Notes: generated from the letters alone by a model not told the origin. Positions 9,865 to 25,000 are shown, counted from the first letter of the stretch. The stretch: 64,000 nt of DNA from Hyalella azteca (GCF_000764305.2 NW_025932041.1:449478-513477); one strand, 5' to 3'. Numbers and translations: made by a program.

Positions 9865-12800
9865 ATGAGAATATTACAATATAAAACCGGCAATTTCTGG
9901 TTTTTTGATGGACGAGTGAAGTTGGAATTTTGCATAGAAATCGAAGTCGATTTGCTCAAAATAATGGTAGAAAATAAATTTAAAATTTCTGACTCTTATT
10001 AACAAGCTCGACTCCAGCACTCCAGATATTGACGTAGAACAAAATTGGTTTGTAAAGTTTTTAAATGTTAAATTTATCGATTATGAATTAGTATCGCCAA
10101 TTGAAATTGAAACAACGTAAACTTAGTCATGTTCATATTGCTGTGGAAGAATAACACAGCGCAATCGTTTACAAAGATACACGAAATACAACAAAAATGC
10201 CAAAAATTGATACAGATATCGAATAACATGACAAATCGATTGATTCACTCGATCTCGAAAAAAACTTGAACTTCATACAAGAAAGCCATTGTGATAAAAA
10301 GATATTGAATAATTAAAAAGTACAGAAGACCGTGGAACAAGCTATCTCAAAATCAAATGCTTTCTAACAATTATATATCGCAGATACATTAGACACTCAC
10401 CGTGTGGTTCATCATCGTAAATTTCGAAAGAACCCATGATTACTCAGAAAGATTGTTTAAAATTTTCGATTTGAATGTCGAAAAAGAAGCTTCTCGAGCA
10501 GAAGGCCTAAGTTAAGAAGCCCCACACGAGGCAGGCGGCAGAGCGTCGATGTGAACTGGACACGGACTCAACCATCACTGGACCAGCCGCTGAGCCGCCC
10601 GTCAAGAAGCCCAACGTGGTCCGCAATCGCATTTATCACAATATAATCGGACACAACGTTATGTTCCTAAAACCAATAGATCTTGATGTCTGATACTACA
10701 AAGGTATTTACGTCTAGGCCTAGCACAAATCTGAAGTGATAACAGCTCTGATAACTTAATATTTGGGTCTCGGGATGTTTTTACGTAGAGGAAAGACCAA
10801 TTACGTCGCGTGGTGATCCCTAGGCAACAGTTCGCATCCTGTAAACAAAGCCTGGCGCTTCGTGATGGCAACATTTGGGACTGCGTCAGCGCAGTCATAA
10901 AAGACAGTTCGGTGAGAATGATGAGAAAGAAAATATAACTATTATTTCTTATTCTTCTCTAAACATCTGGAAGTATAGATAGCCACAGAAGTTATACTAT
11001 ATATATATATAGATAGTAGTAGTATATATAGCCCGAAGCGAAAATTGTAATGAATTTGTACTCTATTTACACGACAAAATCATGTACACAAATTCTATGC
11101 AAATACTGTCTCTGAGTAACTACGAAAACCTACGTAGTTTTTTTAACGTATTTTATTCTAAACCTCTGGAAATTGCGTCACACTCTTCAACATTTTTTAC
11201 CAGAACGTATCAGGCACGAAATCATAATATTTTCCGATCTTCCTTACACATAATTTTATGTGGGAAACATTGTTTCGGCACGTTTTATTATTCAGTTTTG
11301 CATGTAGAGCACATAAAGCGAATTATTCGCAAGTATCAAGCAACGTTAGAACCATGTTTGACTAAACATTTTACTTTGAATATTGAGATTCTAACAATAA
11401 AATTGATTTGATTTCTGGCGCACGCCTAATTTTACTTGTCTAGCCTTCTTAATTTAATTTATGCATACATCTTGAAGCAAATGTTTTCGATACATTTCAT
11501 TTTTTTTTTTTTTTTGCGCATTTCTCATTTATGGAAAAAATGCGCTATTGTGCTCGTCATGTCCGTCTGTCCGTGACTTCACGTTTTCATCGATTTTGAG
11601 AGAATGCGCTCTCTGTCACTCACTGCAATGAGTACTGAGTTAGGTATATTTTTGTATATATTACACAGACGAGAAAACCAGAGCCTTTTTATCCAAAATT
11701 TAACTAAATCCTCAATAAATGTTTTAATGGAAACTTTGCAGTTTCCTGCCTCGAATAAAATATATGAAGTGAAACAACAGGCCATGGGCCTATTTCTTCA
11801 ACGCCGACACTTCTATTCTATTCTATGACATAGCTGGATATAATTATGGAGTACTATAGCATGAGAAAGCATGTTGCCACAATACTTTTAATATGTACGA
11901 CAGAAGCAAACTCCATACAAGTCGCAATTCTCTTCAAGTTAAGAAGAAACAATCGAGCGACAAGTCGGAAATTTAACGCTAGGCTTGCTAAACTCATTCG
12001 GTGAAAGTGAGCCATAATTATTAATAAATTGTTATTAAAATTAAATGAATTATTATTACAAAATTATTTGTATGAAGAAATTTTAAAAATAACTTTCATG
12101 ATATAATAACTTTTAAGAACTTTTTTCCACATGCGCGTGGAATGCAAATTTGTACGTCATGCACTTGTCTGCATATACATGAAAATTGGGTAATGGCGCA
12201 GTTCTCTTGGAAAACGAAATTGGAAGACGGTAGGAATAAAAATGTAAAGAACTTTGCTACTTTAGAAACATTTACCAGCAACTAGAACAAATTTTTAAAT
12301 ACATTTTTACTGGTCATAAATTCAATATTATATAATATTTATTGAATAAATGACTAATTGCTTCTCGTATTAACCATTTTAATACTTGCTGCTCATACAT
12401 ACAATATGCTTTCTTAGCTGTATAAAATAAATTTGAAAGATAAAGCGTCCGATGCGATCGTAAATAATGAACGCATTCACAGCCTTGACTTGTAAGTGAA
12501 AAATATCAGGGCCTTTACGAAATTACGAATAGCCACGACTCAATACTAATATTCAGAGGCTTGTGCATCAAGTAACTTATTAGTTTCGCTATTTGATCCA
12601 AGAAACTCAAGAAGATAACCGACCAGATGACGGAACAAAAATCCCCCAAAATAGGATGTTTCGGTAAAGATATTTGTTGACCAAAAAAAGAAAATTATAT
12701 TGTCAACGCACCCGGTGAAGACGGCAAACGTACAGAATATGTTTCACTATAAGTTCAACTAGGAAACAATTTCTCATAGCTCGGTGAATGCAAAGCGGTC

Positions 12801-15800
12801 ACATTATAGACGCTATTGTACAGAGATAAGCAAAGATGACTTTATAACTTCTATGCAATCCATAGTTCTCAGAAATTCATGACATCAATTATGAAGCGAC
12901 CGTTTTTCACTCCATTTGTATACCAGCATCATATGCCACCTCAGATCCATCGTTTACTCAGCTTGAATTTTTGCAACTTAATGAGCCAAATAATTCAAAT
13001 AAAAATTAAAATTATTCGTTAACCAAGCAGCATGGCTTATACCTTCTACACAACTCATGGAAAAACGATATGGGTTTCAAAGAAATAGAATCAAGAATAC
13101 GTCTGTCTCAATACTGGGCGACGTGATAAAAACTCTACCTAGTTTAACTAGCAGGTAAAATAAAATAAATAAATAAAAATAAAATCACATGTGCAGCAGC
13201 AGTTTTACGTAGTTTTCAAGGACAATTTAAATAATGTAAATCTCTAATTCAATGCTCGTCTAGCATTAATATTATGACCCTAACACCAAGACTTCCCGAA
13301 CAGTGTAGGTACTGCCTAAACAATAGACATACAGTAACTATCTCGGGAGTACTTTCAAATGAATCGAAAACATGAATTCTACTCAAGATACTTCGTTCCA
13401 TGTGCACCCTTATACAGATATTAACACGTTTTTTGAAAAGTAAAGAGATATACACTCACGAATGTAGAGTTTATTACAAGTATTCGGGTAAAACAGCCAG
13501 CAGAATACCAGTTTGAATCTGGATTGAATCTTGAATCTGCTCTATACGCCGTTATACTGCATGCTAGAAGCGTCTTACGTTATTGCATTGAAAATACGGT
13601 TGGAAAATTACGATCTTTTACGCAATTGTTTGGTGTTTTGATAAATCCGATTCGACAATTACCTAAAGATAACGTTCAATATTGTTTCAACATTCGATTG
13701 CAATCAATTTTTAAGAGATACATATGTGCACCATAGTTTTCTACGAAGTTCACGGCAATTGCTCTGAACTATAAAAAAAATGAGTGTATTGCTGTAGCAT
13801 GAAAAAATTGAAGAAGGAAAAATAAAAAAGCGAAAATCACCTAATTCGTCATAGGTCAGACCTATTACACACATAGCTTCCTTATACGCAGTTGGATAAC
13901 TTGAGTGAAATCGCCTGACAATCATTTTAGAGGTCAACTTGACGATAAAGAAAAACACACACGCCTCAACAAAGAATTTACACGTGCAGGTCTGCGATAT
14001 GATTTTTTTGTCAGTTCAATCACGTCAACGAATTATCGCGTGTTACGGCGAGCTTTAGAATCACCATATTAATAATCATCAAAACTCCAGCTTTGTCCAG
14101 GGCACTGAAAAATTTAACTGCACGTTTCAGCCTAACTACAAATGCTATTTTAGAAAATATTTGACTATTAAGGATGAAAAGCCAGCCATAAAAATTCACG
14201 GTCATATAGTAGAATGCCAAAGCTTAATGCTACAACTTATAATTTTATTTAAAACCCTCAGTCAACTCTGAATAGCATTAAATGTGAGCAAATGTCATCT
14301 GAAAATTCAACGATGAATCATGTGAACATTCCAAATTTATGAACTAGAACAATGTTATTATTTTAATTATTGTTTCAAGTTAAAAGAATGCAAGAATTTT
14401 CCAGCCCGTATGAAGCTGCAGCGCGTTCAACAATATCAAGGTACTGCCTGTTGCCTGGCAGTACATATATGCATTATGCAAGGCATTCAAGGACCGGTTG
14501 TCCCGTCTAGACTTCTCAGCCGCACCATCAGCAACATCACTACTGAATGTGAAGAATACAATATTTGTATTCTATGATACAATATTTGTATTCCTACATA
14601 ACGACAAAGAATACATAGGCATATAACTAAAGAACAGGAAATAAGATTAAACATTCATAATACGTACGGTACCTAGTATTTTGTGACTGGTATTTATCGG
14701 GAACGTAATGCGGCAAATCTCAAATATTTAAAAAGTGGAGGAGCATAAAAGTTTGTTAACTCAAAAAATAAATGCAGCTAATAATATTCGTATGTTTCGA
14801 GTAGTACAAAATAATTTTGAATGCTATACGAATTCCTCCACAGACCACTTTGAAACGGCATCAAATAAGTAACAATAAATAAACTTAGTACGGCATCGAA
14901 TGAATACATTCTTGGAACCTCAATTGAAATATTCAAGGAAACGCCGAGTAATTAGCAAATCGAGGTAAATTAAGTTTGGTTTCTGAACAAAATGTTAGAA
15001 GGCAAACAACATAAATCATAATGGTTGACTTAGCGATAGTCCGCGATACCGAGATATGATTGCGAGAAGAATGCACTCACATTGTTATGCCACACGAAGA
15101 AGAGACGACGCTAACGAATGAATATACATAAAGTGACATAAACTAAAAATAAAGTTTATGAAATTCAAACTTATGGAAACGTTATTAAAGAAACTGCGCA
15201 TGAGGTGAGACGTGAGCCCACCACGTGTAACCATGGGCTGGATCAAGCAGTGAGATGGCGGCCGAAGCCTGAGAGTTAGCCAGAAGTCGGCCCCCAACGC
15301 GCGCAAAAAGCTGACTAGTTCAACTGGTTTCTCTGGTGATTTCAGAGGAAGCGATCCACCTTTACAGATGTCTACCCCAAAGAGTTGTTCTGGAGAATAA
15401 TTTCCAATAAAGAGAAGAGGAGACAATGAAGCAAGCGAGTTCTAATTCTTGCTGTAGTGATTCAAGAGGTTGGAATGTTTACGAAATATTGTTCTGCTCA
15501 TTCACTTAAATAGTGACGATTCTTCAGGAGTGAAATGATTTGTCGAGCAGCAAGGATGCAGTCTCATATACGTTTAAGATAAAAACACTAAGCGAGTCGG
15601 TAGAAATGCATTAACCCCGACTTAAATAGCTACAATTCAACCAACGCCAGACGATTTTGTAATTATAATTAATTTTAGCTTGACTACCACAGTGCTTTGC
15701 CGCAGCAACCTAAGCATTGCTATAATTAATTTGCATAAATATATACTATACAAAATAAGAAAGTAAGCTGAATGTAATTTTAAGTTTAAAAATTAAATGA

Positions 15801-16255
15801 CCATTATTGAAACTAAGTCTGTCTATAAGACGAGTAACGTGGACACCCTTAATTCCAATGGACAACTTGATAATAATCTGATTATTCTGACTCTTATCAG
15901 GACACGCGTCCAACTCCGAGGATTTGTGCAGCTTTTCTCCTGAAATTAGTATTAGATAAATAAATAAATATTTTTATTTTCGCCAAAAATTTCTAATCGG
16001 TGTAAACCTAATGCGTTGATTTGTGGAAGTTTTTTTATTAATATTTCAGACTAACAGGGACCATTTTTCACATTCACTGACGCGTTATTTCCCGCCTTGT
16101 AAAACGCTACAGAATTACAGAATAGGCTAAACGAAATTTTGGATCGGTCAATCTAATTCCAATCAAAAATACAATGTTCGATAGATTTTGGGAAGTTCGA
16201 TAGATTTTGGGAACTAGCTAGTTCACATAATTGTGTGCTCCTACCTAACTGTTAG
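9865..16255. other. Intergenic, no gene recognised
   Basis: Contains a TA/TAG microsatellite near 10998-11035, a dispersed repeat near 11.5 kb, and otherwise AT-rich sequence with short uninformative open frames. Confidence 0.5.
11500..11650 (+). repeat. Dispersed repeat, copy 1 (second copy inverted near 60.4 kb)
   Basis: Starts with a T run, then contains TTTATGGAAAAAATGCGCTA, GTCCGTCTGTCCGTGAC and CTGTCACTCACTGCAATGAG. The reverse complement of about 60300-60455 matches it over some 150 bp with scattered differences. Family unknown. Confidence 0.7.
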
Positions 16256-16259
16256 AGAG

Positions 16260-17000
16260 TGAAATATTGGCAAGGGCAACATATTACTTGGACTAATCAG
16301 ACGCTCATACGAGTTCCTAGATGCAGATACGATGAAGCAGTTGTTTGTTGCCGTCGTACACCCGAGTCTAGAGTTTGGAAACGTTGTGTGGTCACCGAGA
16401 TTCGAAAAGGACAGAAATTTTGTAGAGAATGTTCAAAGACGTGCAACATGGATAATTCCAGGCTTGAAGGGCAAGTCCTATGAAGAAAGATTGAAGATTA
16501 TGAAGCTTCCAAGCCTCAGTTATCGACGTCTGCGTGGGGACCTCATTGAAATGTACAAGTATACTCATGGTTTATACAAGGTCCCCGAAGGATTACTAGA
16601 ATTTGAAGCAAGAACCAACACCAGGGCCCACGGCTATAAACTAAAAAAACTGCGCTGCAACTTCTCCACGCGACAAAATTTCTTCTCGCTTCGAATCACC
16701 GACACGTGGAACAGCCTCCCCGATGACATCGTTGGCGCTCCAAGTATGAACGCGTTCAAGAACAGACTAGATATAGCTATGGAAAAATATATGTTCAGAT
16801 TTGAAATGCCTAGCTCCTTATCGAACCCGGTGGAAGTCTAGTAGCTACTTGAAACTATCGTCAGTCATGAAAAGGTCCGGTCAAATGAAACGATATTAGA
16901 TCTTCTGTGAACAAGGCACGAAAAGTAAAAGAATCGGCGACAGGCCACATCAGGCCTACACTTCAGCGCCGAGATCGTTATGTTATAATTATGTAATTAC
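16260..17000 (+). pseudogene. 5'-truncated non-LTR retrotransposon: reverse transcriptase C-terminus and 3' UTR
   Basis: One frame from about 16272 to the stop at 16841 encodes the region after the catalytic palm of a CR1/Jockey-like reverse transcriptase: the block VHPSLEFGNVVWSP, then VQRRATWIIPGL, then ITDTWNSLPDDIV and AFKNRLD near the end. The ATG at 16332 is internal, not a true start, because homology continues upstream. The 3' UTR includes AATCGGCGACAGGCC near 16932, shared with the SINEs in this window. The endonuclease and catalytic domains are missing, so this is a dead 5'-truncated copy, as usual for LINE insertions. Confidence 0.88.
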
Positions 17001-17029
17001 CTACGTTAATTGTCATTATGAGAGATCTG

Positions 17030-20000
17030 CATTGTATACTTATTCTTCAGGTAAGAACAAGCACCAAAGCCTATTAAATGTCGTAAACGCACAACACAAA
17101 AACATTTAGAATGAATTGAAAGATTCTACGGATTAAATAAAAAATTATTATCATTATAATACTTACGCCGAAATTTAATGCTGCCGGTTCCATATTACTC
17201 ACCTTGGTATAAAAATATGTCTGGAATGCAAAGTACTATGTGGGCTGAACGCCTCGATTTTCCTTATTAAAATTTGTACAGCGGTACCTCACTTGAAGTG
17301 AACGAACTAGCACAGCTTATCACTAACCACAGACAAACAGCAGCACACAATTGCCGCCAGTGAACTAAGGCTAGAGAATAACAGTTCTGGCGCCCATAAT
17401 CCGTTTTCTTGGGGCCCCGAAGGAACTATTACAGGAGTGAAAGTTACACGAGGTATCCAGCTTGTCTTTTGAGTGTGCTAAACCAAGAAATTCTCCAACA
17501 CAGTATTTAAGCAAAAATCTCAAAAAATGCTGCAGGCCGGGAAGTTTTACAGAAGCCCCAACGCTATCACAATCTTGTCGATAATTATCGAACGAGATAT
17601 GCCGAAACACACTCCAGTTTCTGCGTTCAGTAGCCGCCAGTGTTCATGAATGACTGTTGTATGCTTGGTACGCTACAATCAAGCAAACGATTAGCTTTTC
17701 AGATAAGTTAGGAGATAATGCACGAATGATAATCGCTGTTCTTCTCAACACCTGAACTCAGCATGAGAGATGCGAATTGACTAGCCCGGCCACCCAGAGC
17801 TCTACCTTCTCAGTGCTATACTGCCCCCTTCTCCCTAGTCCCATCCCCCGTCTTTGCCCTGCGTTGCCAAATGCCACCATCTAAACATTGTCTCGTTTAC
17901 GAGGATGCAACAATCCGCCAATTTCGACACTACATCTTTAGAATTTGAACTCAATAATTATTATTCCTCTGCAACTACCTGTTTATCTATGTTATGAGAA
18001 TAATTTTCATAATCTAATATAAATGATCAGATCCAGAAGAAATTGCATGCACCTTTAAGCCAGTTTTAGCGAATCCCGGCGCAGAATGTAAGATCAATAA
18101 GTGAGTCTGCTAAGAACGGCCGCACGCGTCTCCCACATCACATTGAAGGCTGCGAACATGCGGTTTGATGTTCACTTGAAACTGATCCAACATATCATTG
18201 AAAAATCTCATTATCAGCTTCTTTCTATAATTTAACAATTATCTTCATCACACTCTGGTAAAATTACTTGGATCTGGTATGTGTAATGACGAAATTGGTT
18301 GACTGCGACTCAGATATCGTTTCCCAATGTTTTTTACGAGCGTTTAGCAATCATGTAAATCCTCTGGCCGGGTAGATGCCGCTACTCTCTTGTAACATGA
18401 TCGAGCCAAAAAAATTCTAAACAAAAAAGTACTATCATAGTATGATAATCTGCGCATCCACTTGTTATACGCTGTTTCTTTACAATAGTGACGAAAGAGG
18501 CCTGAAAATGAACCCGAGAAGCAGTCGCATGTTCATTTTCCTTTAATTCGTTACATCACGAGACCTACCGGAAGCATATCGGAAGAAAAATATATCGGCT
18601 CGTCTAATGACAAGATTTTTCCTGTTCGCCTACTTAATTTTTTTAATCTTTTCCTTCAGAGTTCTTATTGATACTTATTTTCCTTTTATTGCGATTGAAA
18701 GAATACATCTAAGAATTTTGAGAGCACTTACATACTGATGGAATCACACATTTACTCGTTTACTATTGCAAAAGCTATAATAAAGCTACAAATGTGTAAC
18801 GCTTTACGGATTATATATGATGCTTTTTCACAGATTTCCTATTAATTTGACAGAGCATCAAAATTTCCTACGTGAATCTGTTTCCTGCGTTAGAGAATTA
18901 ATCGAATTTTTAGGTGGAAATTACAGCGCTATCAATTTTGTGGAACTTGATTGAAATGTGCGGAAAATGGATGTTATTTATACTAAACGCACTTTGATCA
19001 GAATTACAATCATAATTGTTATTGCTTTCTGTAAGTTGTTTGTTTCACAAATGACTTTCAATGGCGTTAATTTTCAGCAAACGCGCACAATGGAAACAAG
19101 TAAAGTTAAGTTTGATAAATTAACTTGCAATCAAATTCAAATTTCTAAAAAAAATATAAGGGCAAATTCCGAGTAAACGTTAGAAATAATAATTTTAATA
19201 TATATTATTGCATGGAATTATGAATTACACATGCAAATTGATTCAACGACCAATTATTGATAAAAAAAATACGTATTCAATCAACTCTCTCTTCCTTACG
19301 CTTTAACAGAGGTAATTTTAACGCTGTTAGTAATTGGAAAATTTTTGTTTCAATTTCAAAAATTGTAAATTTCTTGCTTAACTTTAGGGAATTGAAAGCT
19401 AAGATTTTTGTAAAAGTTTCTAGGAACAGCTGCTTTAATAGTTTTCGTGATCATTGATCGTTGTTTAAAGAGATGGAGTTTTTTTTATCATTCCTGACAC
19501 TCGTTCTATTCTTACATTTATATACTGTAATGTGTCGCAATTACCTCTTTAATGACATATATCTCTTTGCCATTTCTATTTCTAAAATAAAATTGTTTTT
19601 TAAATGTGTCCTACTTTTTGTCCACGACGCTACAATTAAGCGTGTCACTCGCACGATGTTGGGATATTGTATTTATTAGATCTCATATCCTACCGCTATA
19701 CACTTTCAATTAGGAAATACTTCCATAGAGACTACCCGCACCCCGTGCAAGAAAATATATTATGTGATGAACCGTTTACCGGTCCCGTTAAACAATCTCG
19801 TGCGGTAATGGAGGTTGTGGGCCAGATCTTCCCCATTTTTTGCGTTCCGTGGAAGTCATTGATAACGATAACAGATTCCATGAGTCACGAGACATCACAT
19901 GAGTGCTGGAGATAATTCAATTTTTGTTAAAAAATTGCTATGTGTGAATGTAATTTTTACCAAACGCAAAATTGTTCCATGCAAAATTTGCATATGAATG

Positions 20001-20890
20001 GAACTTTGAATTGATTGATACGAGCTACGTCGGGCCAACCTTCTATTAGTGTATATTGTGGCTCTGATATACTAATAAACAGTGATCGACATAATTGAAA
20101 ATATTTTAACTTAATACATGCAGTTATTTACACAGGAAGTGTAACTGAATATTGTTTTCTTTCTGTAACGACAGCCTCTAAATTTTGCTCTGACGTCACA
20201 GAGTCAGGTGATGCCGCTGTGCGGCGGCGGGGGTGCATGAGACATGGCAGCCTGCCCTGTCTTGCACTCTTCTTTCTTATTTCAGAGGCTAATTGTTCTA
20301 CAGAGAATTGGGAGCGTTTCTGTTTAGTGGTGAGAGAATTAAGAGACCGTATCAACTAACAGTGCGACGGTTGGCGGGTGCCCAAGTTTTCTTGGTCTAG
20401 TCTGGGTCGACTAAATTTGGTTGCTTTTTGTCAAGTCGAGCGGTAAAATTAGGGCTGCTTGAATGTAGCTGTCGATGTTATTATTTTAAAACCAAATCCC
20501 ATATTTGGTGTTTTAGAATTTTATACTGAATATTTTATTTAGCTGGTCAAGATAGCGTTTTAGGATCGCAAATCTCGTATTCGCGGTTGCAATGGAAGTC
20601 AAATTTACATTCCGACTTGCTCAAATTATTTATTAATTAAAAAAATTAGCCATTTGAGATATGAATAGATGAAGTTTGTTGTAGATGAAGTATTAATTTA
20701 ATTTTTGGAAGTAATGCCTTATAAAATTTGTCATATAGGTTTCTAAAAATAATGTATCACAAGCGTAAGAGTTCAGCACAAGATAATTTCGGTGACCAAA
20801 ACTTTGAGGCTTTACTTACACAAACAAAAATCTATGATCTACTGCATTAACAATAATAATGTTAATTTAACGACAAATCAAGACAGTAGA
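17030..20890. other. Intergenic, no gene recognised
   Basis: AT-rich sequence with short open frames only. A somewhat GC-richer patch at 20128-20355 has a 75-codon minus-strand frame with no recognisable motif. Confidence 0.45.
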
Positions 20891-21210
20891 GACTATTAAA
20901 AATTATGGTTATGATAGATATAAATGATTATAATAAGAAGGCATGATTTGCCAATTTGCTTGCAATAGAATTAGTTATCAAACCGAAAGAATGTTATCTA
21001 CATACTCCCGCGACACGACTATTGGACTACGTATCCAAGATTGAATGTAAGGACTAAAAATTAGGGTTATGCTTATGAAATAACAATGATTATAATAAGA
21101 AATCATGATTTGCCAATTTGCTTGCAATAGAATTAGTTATCAAACCGAAAGAATGTTATCTACGTACTCCCGCGACGCGACTATTGGACTACGTATCCAA
21201 GATTGCACGT
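20890..21210. repeat. Two-copy tandem duplication, period 162 bp
   Basis: Both copies carry CATGATTTGCCAATTTGCTT (at 20942 and 21104), ATCAAACCGAAAGAATGTTA and CGACTATTGGACTACGTATC. They are nearly identical over about 110 bp, so the duplication is recent. Confidence 0.9.
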
Positions 21211-21839
21211 TATCAGCCCACGAGAAGTAGGGCGTCAGGCTAAGTTTAGCTTCCATCTCTTGTGACAGCTCACAGACTGATGCTTCTTCTATGTTGCCAT
21301 ATCTTCTCAAATGGTTCGTCCATTTATCGTCAGGACGCCTACTACTCTATTTTCTTTGAATGTAGCCTCAACTTTTTGATGGTGTAAATCTGTGACCGTT
21401 CGATAAGATTTACTTTTGTGGAATACAAGTTAAAAAAAGTACCAGCAAGCCATGCGTATTCCACTAACATCAGACTAAAACTACACTCAGCTTCTCGTAA
21501 AACACAATCATAAATGGGAGCAAAAAACATTCCTAAAATCGTACTTATGGCACCAAAGTTCTGTAATAGTATATCAAGTATTCATCGAGCATATGTTTAG
21601 ATTTTTTCCGAAAATTCATATATATCGCTCTTTACCTAAATCAGCTAAGCACTGTTGGCAAGGGGAAACGATGGGTTGATGATAGACTTGTGTCAGTGTA
21701 CTTCAGTAGAAGACGTTGAACCCGACACTTTAGTTCTGAAAGTGCAGATTAATAGGATGAACAATAATCAACGACATCTTACGCAAGCAGTCATTTGGCT
21801 ATTTTTTTTAATTTATATATTTATATATATAAATTCATA

Positions 21840-22050
21840 ATCTATTATATCATATTAAGATATTTATATCTTAATAATATCTTAAATCTTTATATCTTAT
21901 ATATTTAATATATCTTAATAAATATCATATTAAGATATTTACATCTTAATATGATCCAAAAAATTATAAGATATAATTATATAAATAATTATATCTTATT
22001 TATATTTTTTTGGCTAAATTTTTTGGATCATGTTAAGATATTTATTATTT
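21840..22050. repeat. Very AT-rich fold-back segment
   Basis: Arms TCTTAATATGATCCAAAAAA (from 21943) and its complement ending near 22038 flank an AT core that is itself partly palindromic. Upstream are several ATATTAAGATAT blocks. It may be a degenerate MITE, but no target duplication was identified. Confidence 0.6.
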
Positions 22051-22054
22051 TAAT

Positions 22055-25000
22055 AGATTTCGCGTGTTTGAAGCCTGACCCTGCAAGTCTGCAGAAGCTG
22101 CACCTTGTATGCAGTTTTTGCTTTTTTTATAAATTTAGTTTCGAAGAGTTAGAGTTTCATTCACATTTTAAAAGTAAATTTAAAAAGAGCTCCGTAGTAA
22201 ATGTTGAACGGGTCTTTCTTCAATAACCATGTCTTTCGATGGAGATCACGCTGGTCGGTGTCTTTGTCACCATAAGTCAAAAACCCCAACTATATACAAA
22301 AATAGCTTTCGTTAAACAACTATAAATGAGCGATGAGAACATGGATCTAAGGTGGATAAATCCACAAATCCCAGTAATATCTCATCCCAAACAAAGTCCG
22401 GATAAAGAAGCTATTATTCAATAATGATGAATATACTAGACTAGACAGTTGCACGCATTTTGCGTCTGTATGTAATTTGCGGGAAGACAATTTGTCCTCG
22501 CGGTTAGCCCCATACAGAATCTACCTGGTATCGTAGTTTCAAATGTTAACAACTTGATTTCTTGAAAAACAAATTTTGGAGTATAAATTAATAAATTTTT
22601 TATCTGTGAGAGTAAGTTTTTCTATTTCACAGACCTTACACCGTTTTAGCACTATGCTGAACCTGAGTTTACACAAAAATAACTATCCGAAAGGTTGTTA
22701 TCGATAAATGAGTCGCAGTGCATTTGCAACAGCAAGAAGAACTTATTGTACATGATCGATGTTACTCTACCCATATGACTGTAGCAATTGTTTGTTAAGT
22801 TGATAGTATTTGGCTCACAGCACATGGATACATATGTTCTGGTGAGACCGGAGTGAGAAGAGTTACCAGGAGAAAGTATCGTTACTCTAGACATCCTTGA
22901 TCATCCCTCCGAAGCCACAATATGGACGATTTCACCTTCAATGTTTAAACACAAGGCCTACCAGCATCACGGTCTCGTCTTGTTGCTGGGTGGAATTTTC
23001 CCCCCAACAGCGTTTCTCCTACTTATGATGCTAACAACTGCGAGATACCAGAGAACAGCTCGTGCTATAATGGCTGCACAAAATATTATGAAAGTGTTAC
23101 TGAGAAATATTCAGTCCACCTCAGCAGTTTATTAAACAGTTATAATTGATAACTAAATGTAGAACTACGATTTAAATAGTTTAAATTCGTCAGACACTGT
23201 ACCTCCACGAATTTTATACGTACCGTACATGATGTCAAAAACTTATTTGACAAGCAGATAAATTTTGTAATTTTCAATGGAAACTGAGTTACTTCGAATC
23301 AATTTCTGCACATTGAATACAAAAGAATTGAGCTAAGTTATTGCTCCGTTCTAACTAGAGCGGCAAGTGCAATGGGTGATGCTTATCGATGGTGAAATAA
23401 GACGGGATTTCCTTTACGCACAATGTGTGTCCCGACCTTGGAATACTGCAGGGTGAGCACGCAACGAAGCTAAGAATGAGCTTCACATACAGAGGATTAA
23501 TTGGAATCTTCATTAACTTTATAAAATAATTCACACACCATGTTTGCAGAGGAGTAATAGAAGCCATCAACTGTGTATCTGTTGCTGATGATGAAATGGG
23601 TGTTCTTGAATTGAAAAACTTGCTTCTAAGTTTCGGTTGCACGTCCATGGATCCGTACATACTTTTAAGTGAGACGTAGTCAAAATTTATCTTTTTGCGC
23701 TTAAATGTGTCATTCTGGCCCAGTTAGGCTCGGTAGAAAGCGTACTAGTGCTACGATAGCTTATCAGGTGTTGTGGGTAAAATGTGTCACTACTGAAACA
23801 ATATGAACCATTATATATTCTGGGCGAAAAATTGCCACTTTCATTGTAATGGTAAAACAAAGTCAAGCATGCCTGCTATTCCCCAAAATGAAGTTTGTTA
23901 ACCTTATATATAAAATTTATTTGTCATAAAAAGGCCCATCAGATGCTCCCATCCCCATACTGCAATAAACAATAAATGAAGCAAGCACATCTCACACGTT
24001 CCGTACGCATTTCGCTTCGCCATGCAGGTCTTAAATATTTCATCGTCTCTAATGCTTGTGTAAGTCTTAATTCTTGTCGCTTTACCCATTTTGTGAAGTA
24101 GCTAGAGATCACGCAAAAGCGAGTTTAAGAGAATTTTAATACAATAGTTCTTCCTATGTAATAGAATATTATTTTATATTTAATTTTATGTAATAGAATA
24201 GAACTCAAAAATGTCGTTTAAATGGTTAACGCAATGCCGACATTATAAACATTAATTTTTCTGGTCAATTATCCGGCGGATAATTTTCCGGCTTTATTTT
24301 AATTTAATGTAACCTAGCAATTTGACTTAATCAAAATTAAAAAATCGAATATTTTAATCCAAGATAGGTTTCTAAAAAAACACAAAACTTATATACGTTT
24401 CTCACACAAGTGCAAAGCCTACTAAGAAACCGACAATATAATCGAACGAGTTCTGAGTTATCTTTAGAGTGGTTGTTTTATGGTAGTACGTTTATGAGAA
24501 TATTGTTTGATATAAGAAGCTGCAAGAAGATGGCTTGTTAGCTTCCCAAAACGTTGCTAACCTACACACGATAGTTATTTGATAATAAATATAATTTGTA
24601 TTACTAAATAATGATTTCTACTTTGGTCGAATATGTAACATTTACGCCCAACAGCTGTTTAAATATTTTGCGACTCACTGCGAACGTTCGGGAAAAACTC
24701 CTAAACTATAGAGGTTGATAAATAACCTAATGCAACATTGTTGTACAAATTGGAGTATGACATAGTTACAAATCCAAATAAAAATTTGAGTGCAGCGTAA
24801 TCTTGATTCTGAATTTAATGGCGAGTAACTTCATTACTTAGACCATTCGGCTAACTGTAACTGTAAGAAAATGTAGAATCATTTTTACTGGTTTATTTAT
24901 GAACTTGACTAAACACTATCTTGTTAAATGTGAATACCTAGAACTGATATGAAAAAAAAACTGACGCAGAAAGCGAATGTTTGGAGTGAATCTTGCAATA

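Noticed and set aside
16259..16483. 74-codon frame on the plus strand
   Set aside because: Alternate frame of the LINE reverse-transcriptase fragment.
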